From contig CAJUGS010000017.1 of assembly GCA_910586305.1 (NCBI GenBank), positions 1-63,300 of the forward strand: a stretch of DNA of 63,300 nucleotides. The letters are read 5' to 3'. Positions 61,238 to 63,300 of this stretch are shown here, piece by piece (within the stretch, counting starts at the first letter, position 1; the number at the start of each line of letters is the position of its first letter). Under the pieces are notes generated by a model, which saw nothing but the letters and a program-made list of their open reading frames with translations, searched no databases and was not told the DNA's origin. This DNA comes from an uncultured Duncaniella sp. (GTDB taxonomy: Bacteria > Bacteroidota > Bacteroidia > Bacteroidales > Muribaculaceae). The translations under genes were made by a program, and so were the position numbers.

Positions 61238-62379
61238 GACCTCATCTCGCTGACTATCATTCTAACATCGTCGGGAGAAACCCAAGGTCCGGATGGGAGG
61301 CAGAGTCCGCGGTCAAACAGGCTGTCGCTCACGCCGTTGACATATGAGGGACAGTTGCCGAAAACCGGCTGGGTGTGAAGAGGTTTCCATAGGAGGCGCG
61401 TTTCCACATTCAGGGAGGCGAAGTGGAGGCGGAGTTCGTCGGGGGTGATTCCTGTGATTTCAGGATTGATTGTTATGGTAGACAGCCAGAAGTTGGAGTC
61501 GACATCGGGCGAGGGGTTGCCGTGGTAGTCTATTCCGTCTATGTCGGCGAGAAGTTCGGCATACAAGGCTGCGAGTGACCGGTGGTGGGCTATATGCTCT
61601 TCGAGCACCGTCATCTGTCCGAGTCCTATTCCGGCCGAGATGTTGCTCAGACGGTAGTTGTGGCCTATATGCTCGTGCCAGTAGTAGGGGCGGTCCTCAC
61701 GTGCCTGTGTGGCAAAGAACACGGCCCGGCGTCTGGTCTCCTCGTCGGGACAGACGAGTGCGCCTCCGCCCGACGTGGTGATCATCTTGTTGCCGTTGAA
61801 GCTGAGTGTGCCGAATGTGCCGAGTGTTCCACACTTGCGTCCGTGGTAGGTTGAGCCGAGTGCCTCGGCCGCGTCTTCGAGCACGGGTATGTCCCATTTT
61901 GCTGCTACGGCCAGAATGTCGTCCATTCTGGCAGGCATTCCGTAGAGATGCACGGCCACGATGGCGCGTGGTTTGCGTCCGGTCTTGGCCACTCGGTCGG
62001 CTATTGCGTGGTCGAGCAGGACAGGGTCCATATTCCATGTCTCGGCTTCAGAGTCGACGAATACCGGGGTGGCACCCTGGTAGACTATCGGGTTGGCTGA
62101 GGCTGAGAATGTGAAGCTCTGACATATCACTTCGTCGCCTTTGCCCACTCCGAGCAGAATGAGTCCGAGATGTATGGCGGCTGTGCCCGACGACACAGCT
62201 GCGACTCTGAGTGGGGAGGGTGTGTTGTCGCAGAGGAAGTCTTCAAGGCTGTGCTCGAAGGCATCTACGTTTGGACCGAGAGGCACCACCCAGTTACCGG
62301 CGAATGCTTCGTCGATAAACCTCTGTTCGTTGCCACTCATGTGTGCGAGGCAGAGTAATATTTTCTTATTGATGCTCAT
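61222..62379 (-). CDS. DegT/DnrJ/EryC1-family sugar aminotransferase
   Basis: 385 aa PLP enzyme. K198 in SFNGNKMIT is the Schiff-base lysine and D169 in VLEDAAEALG contacts the PLP ring. The sequence VVPLGPNVDAFE and the length fit the PglE/WcfR group, which puts an amino group on C4 of the UDP-4-keto-6-deoxy-HexNAc made by the neighbouring dehydratase. The product would be UDP-linked 4-amino-2-acetamido-trideoxyhexose. Whether gluco- or galacto-configured cannot be read. Confidence 0.93.
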   Translation of the reverse strand: MSINKKILLCLAHMSGNEQRFIDEAFAGNWVVPLGPNVDAFEHSLEDFLCDNTPSPLRVAAVSSGTAAIHLGLILLGVGKGDEVICQSFTFSASANPIVYQGATPVFVDSEAETWNMDPVLLDHAIADRVAKTGRKPRAIVAVHLYGMPARMDDILAVAAKWDIPVLEDAAEALGSTYHGRKCGTLGTFGTLSFNGNKMITTSGGGALVCPDEETRRRAVFFATQAREDRPYYWHEHIGHNYRLSNISAGIGLGQMTVLEEHIAHHRSLAALYAELLADIDGIDYHGNPSPDVDSNFWLSTITINPEITGITPDELRLHFASLNVETRLLWKPLHTQPVFGNCPSYVNGVSDSLFDRGLCLPSGPWVSPDDVRMIVSEMRSCLRK

Positions 62380-62397
62380 GTTTTTTTGTCGGTTCGT

Positions 62398-63024
62398 TCA
62401 GGCAGACATTGACGGAGGTCGTGTGGCTGCCTTATATTTGTCAGGTGTTGGTAATAGGGTTTGGATTATTATACGCAGGTCTTCTGCAAAAGACCTGTTT
62501 TCAAGGTATTCGAGGTTTATGCGTACTTTGTCGGGAAATATCACCCGGTCGTTATAGTCCTGTGGATCGGGCTGTAGTGCGAGGAGTTGCTCTTCGTCAC
62601 GGTACTTGAGCGTGGCCGGTCCGGTGATTCCCGGTTTCAGTTCCAGAATTCGCCTGTCGGTTCCTTTGAGACGGTCGGCATATCCGGGGACGTCGGGACG
62701 TGGTCCGACGAAACTCATGTCTCCTTTGAGTACGTTCCACAATTCGGGGAGTTCGTCGAGTTTGTAGCGTCGAAGTGTGGCTCCGAGCGGGGTGATGCGG
62801 CTGTCGCCGGCCACGCTCACTGTCGAGCCCGGGATTCCGGCTGTCATGGTGCGGAATTTGACCATCGTGAACAGGCGGCCGTGCCGACCTACCCGCTGCT
62901 GTCGGAAGAGCACAGGACCACCGGGCATCTTCACTGCTATGATAATGCCGATGACCAGCATCACGGGCCATAAAATCAATAACCCGAGGAGTGCTGCCGA
63001 ACGATCAAATAATTCCTTAAACAT
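62398..63024 (-). CDS. Undecaprenyl-phosphate sugar phosphotransferase (PglC/WcfS-like)
   Basis: 208 aa, the small PglC-like size of phosphoglycosyl transferases with a single N-terminal re-entrant helix (about 10-32). Motifs: KFRTM, the catalytic Asp-Glu in KLDELPELWNVL and MSFVGPRPDVPGY. It moves a phosphosugar from its UDP donor to undecaprenyl phosphate and so starts a surface glycan or a glycoprotein glycan. First gene of the module; the aminotransferase follows after 18 bases. Confidence 0.94.
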   Translation of the reverse strand: MFKELFDRSAALLGLLILWPVMLVIGIIIAVKMPGGPVLFRQQRVGRHGRLFTMVKFRTMTAGIPGSTVSVAGDSRITPLGATLRRYKLDELPELWNVLKGDMSFVGPRPDVPGYADRLKGTDRRILELKPGITGPATLKYRDEEQLLALQPDPQDYNDRVIFPDKVRINLEYLENRSFAEDLRIIIQTLLPTPDKYKAATRPPSMSA

Positions 63025-63129
63025 CAGTCTCCAATTGTAAAAAAAGCTACTCTTGTCTCAGTGGCTTGAAAGCCGGAAGAAATCAGTGTGTTGACTCAGT
63101 AGGTTGTTAGCCAAAATAGATTCGTAATA

Positions 63130-63137
63130 CAAAGTTA
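63130..63137 (-). promoter_or_regulatory. -7 box of the glycan initiation module
   Basis: TAACTTTG on the minus strand, leader about 100 bases. The remaining A/T-rich bases to the window end (63138-63300) show no gene and only short inverted repeats such as GTTAT/ATAAC near 63282-63295. Confidence 0.5.
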
Positions 63138-63300
63138 GTAAAAAATAATGTGAATATGAAACATTATGACTTATAAAAACGTTATATCTAAGGCTATGTA
63201 CTGTCTTTTGTCCGTCAGAGCCACTGTTAACATTCATTATCCAATATCTAAGAAACTGTTTAAAATTAGAATTGAAAAAATGTTATAGGGCATAACAAAC

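Noticed and set aside
1..63300. Possible CRISPR array, prophage, insertion sequence, tRNA or rRNA.
   Set aside because: No regularly spaced repeats, transposase or integrase motifs, terminal inverted repeats, cloverleaf or rRNA-like stretches were seen on either strand.

Overview
The window looks like chromosomal DNA of a Bacteroidales bacterium, probably a gut Muribaculaceae/Bacteroides relative. The evidence is a SusC/SusD pair, a one-protein hybrid two-component regulator (HTCS), Bacteroidetes -7 boxes (TAnnTTTG, sometimes with TTTG 19-20 bases upstream), few Shine-Dalgarno sites, many lipoprotein signals, and gene families such as DUF4919 and GH35-DUF5597. I see no rRNA, tRNA, insertion sequence, integrase or CRISPR array. 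The family placement is inference.

Layout. 1-3762: the end of an unknown gene, a UPF1-like SF1 helicase (-), a MATE exporter (+) and a 35-residue mini-gene (-). 4115-26264: a complete xylan utilisation locus. Ten minus-strand genes encode SusC, SusD, a surface glycan-binding lipoprotein, a GH10 xylanase split by two carbohydrate-binding modules, a GH35 enzyme, an SGNH esterase, a GPH-type sugar symporter, a second GH10, a GH43 and a GH67 alpha-glucuronidase. The HTCS regulator is divergent. The surface xylanase cuts xylan, the SusCD/SGBP complex imports fragments, periplasmic enzymes remove GlcA, acetyl and other side groups, and the symporter takes up the products.

26321-28722 (+): a MalY/PatB-type C-S lyase and a GT2 glycosyltransferase; between them lies a candidate ~100-nt minus-strand small RNA with its own promoter box and terminator. 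28850-33007 (-): alkaline phosphatase, a GH3-auxin-family acyl-adenylating enzyme, a DUF4919 protein and a small membrane protein. 33085-40219 (-): a tightly packed group with an unknown 655-aa membrane-anchored protein, SufE, a SNF2 ATPase and an unknown 608-aa partner overlapping the SNF2 gene by 4 bases.

40345-49744 (-): a beta-helix lipoprotein, cytidine deaminase, low-molecular-weight tyrosine phosphatase, LpxA, and a tripartite RND efflux operon (adaptor, pump, outer-membrane channel) whose promoter region holds two palindromes. 49972-51711 (-): an acyltransferase and an MFS exporter. 51797-57198 (-): the rimP-nusA-infB translation/transcription operon with folK at its end. 57510-59417 (-): an OmpA-like outer-membrane protein. 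59570-63024 (-): a three-gene surface-glycan initiation module (4,6-dehydratase, aminotransferase, undecaprenyl-phosphate sugar transferase), most like the modules that make and attach a 4-amino-trideoxy sugar (PglF-PglE-PglC; WcfR-WcfS).

Most gene ends carry long, nearly perfect inverted repeats, several without a downstream U-tract. The most interesting less-explained items are the small RNA at 27664-27764, the 35-aa gene at 3655-3762, the SNF2 plus partner operon, the dehydratase lacking one Rossmann domain, and the large hairpin splitting the xylan operon.
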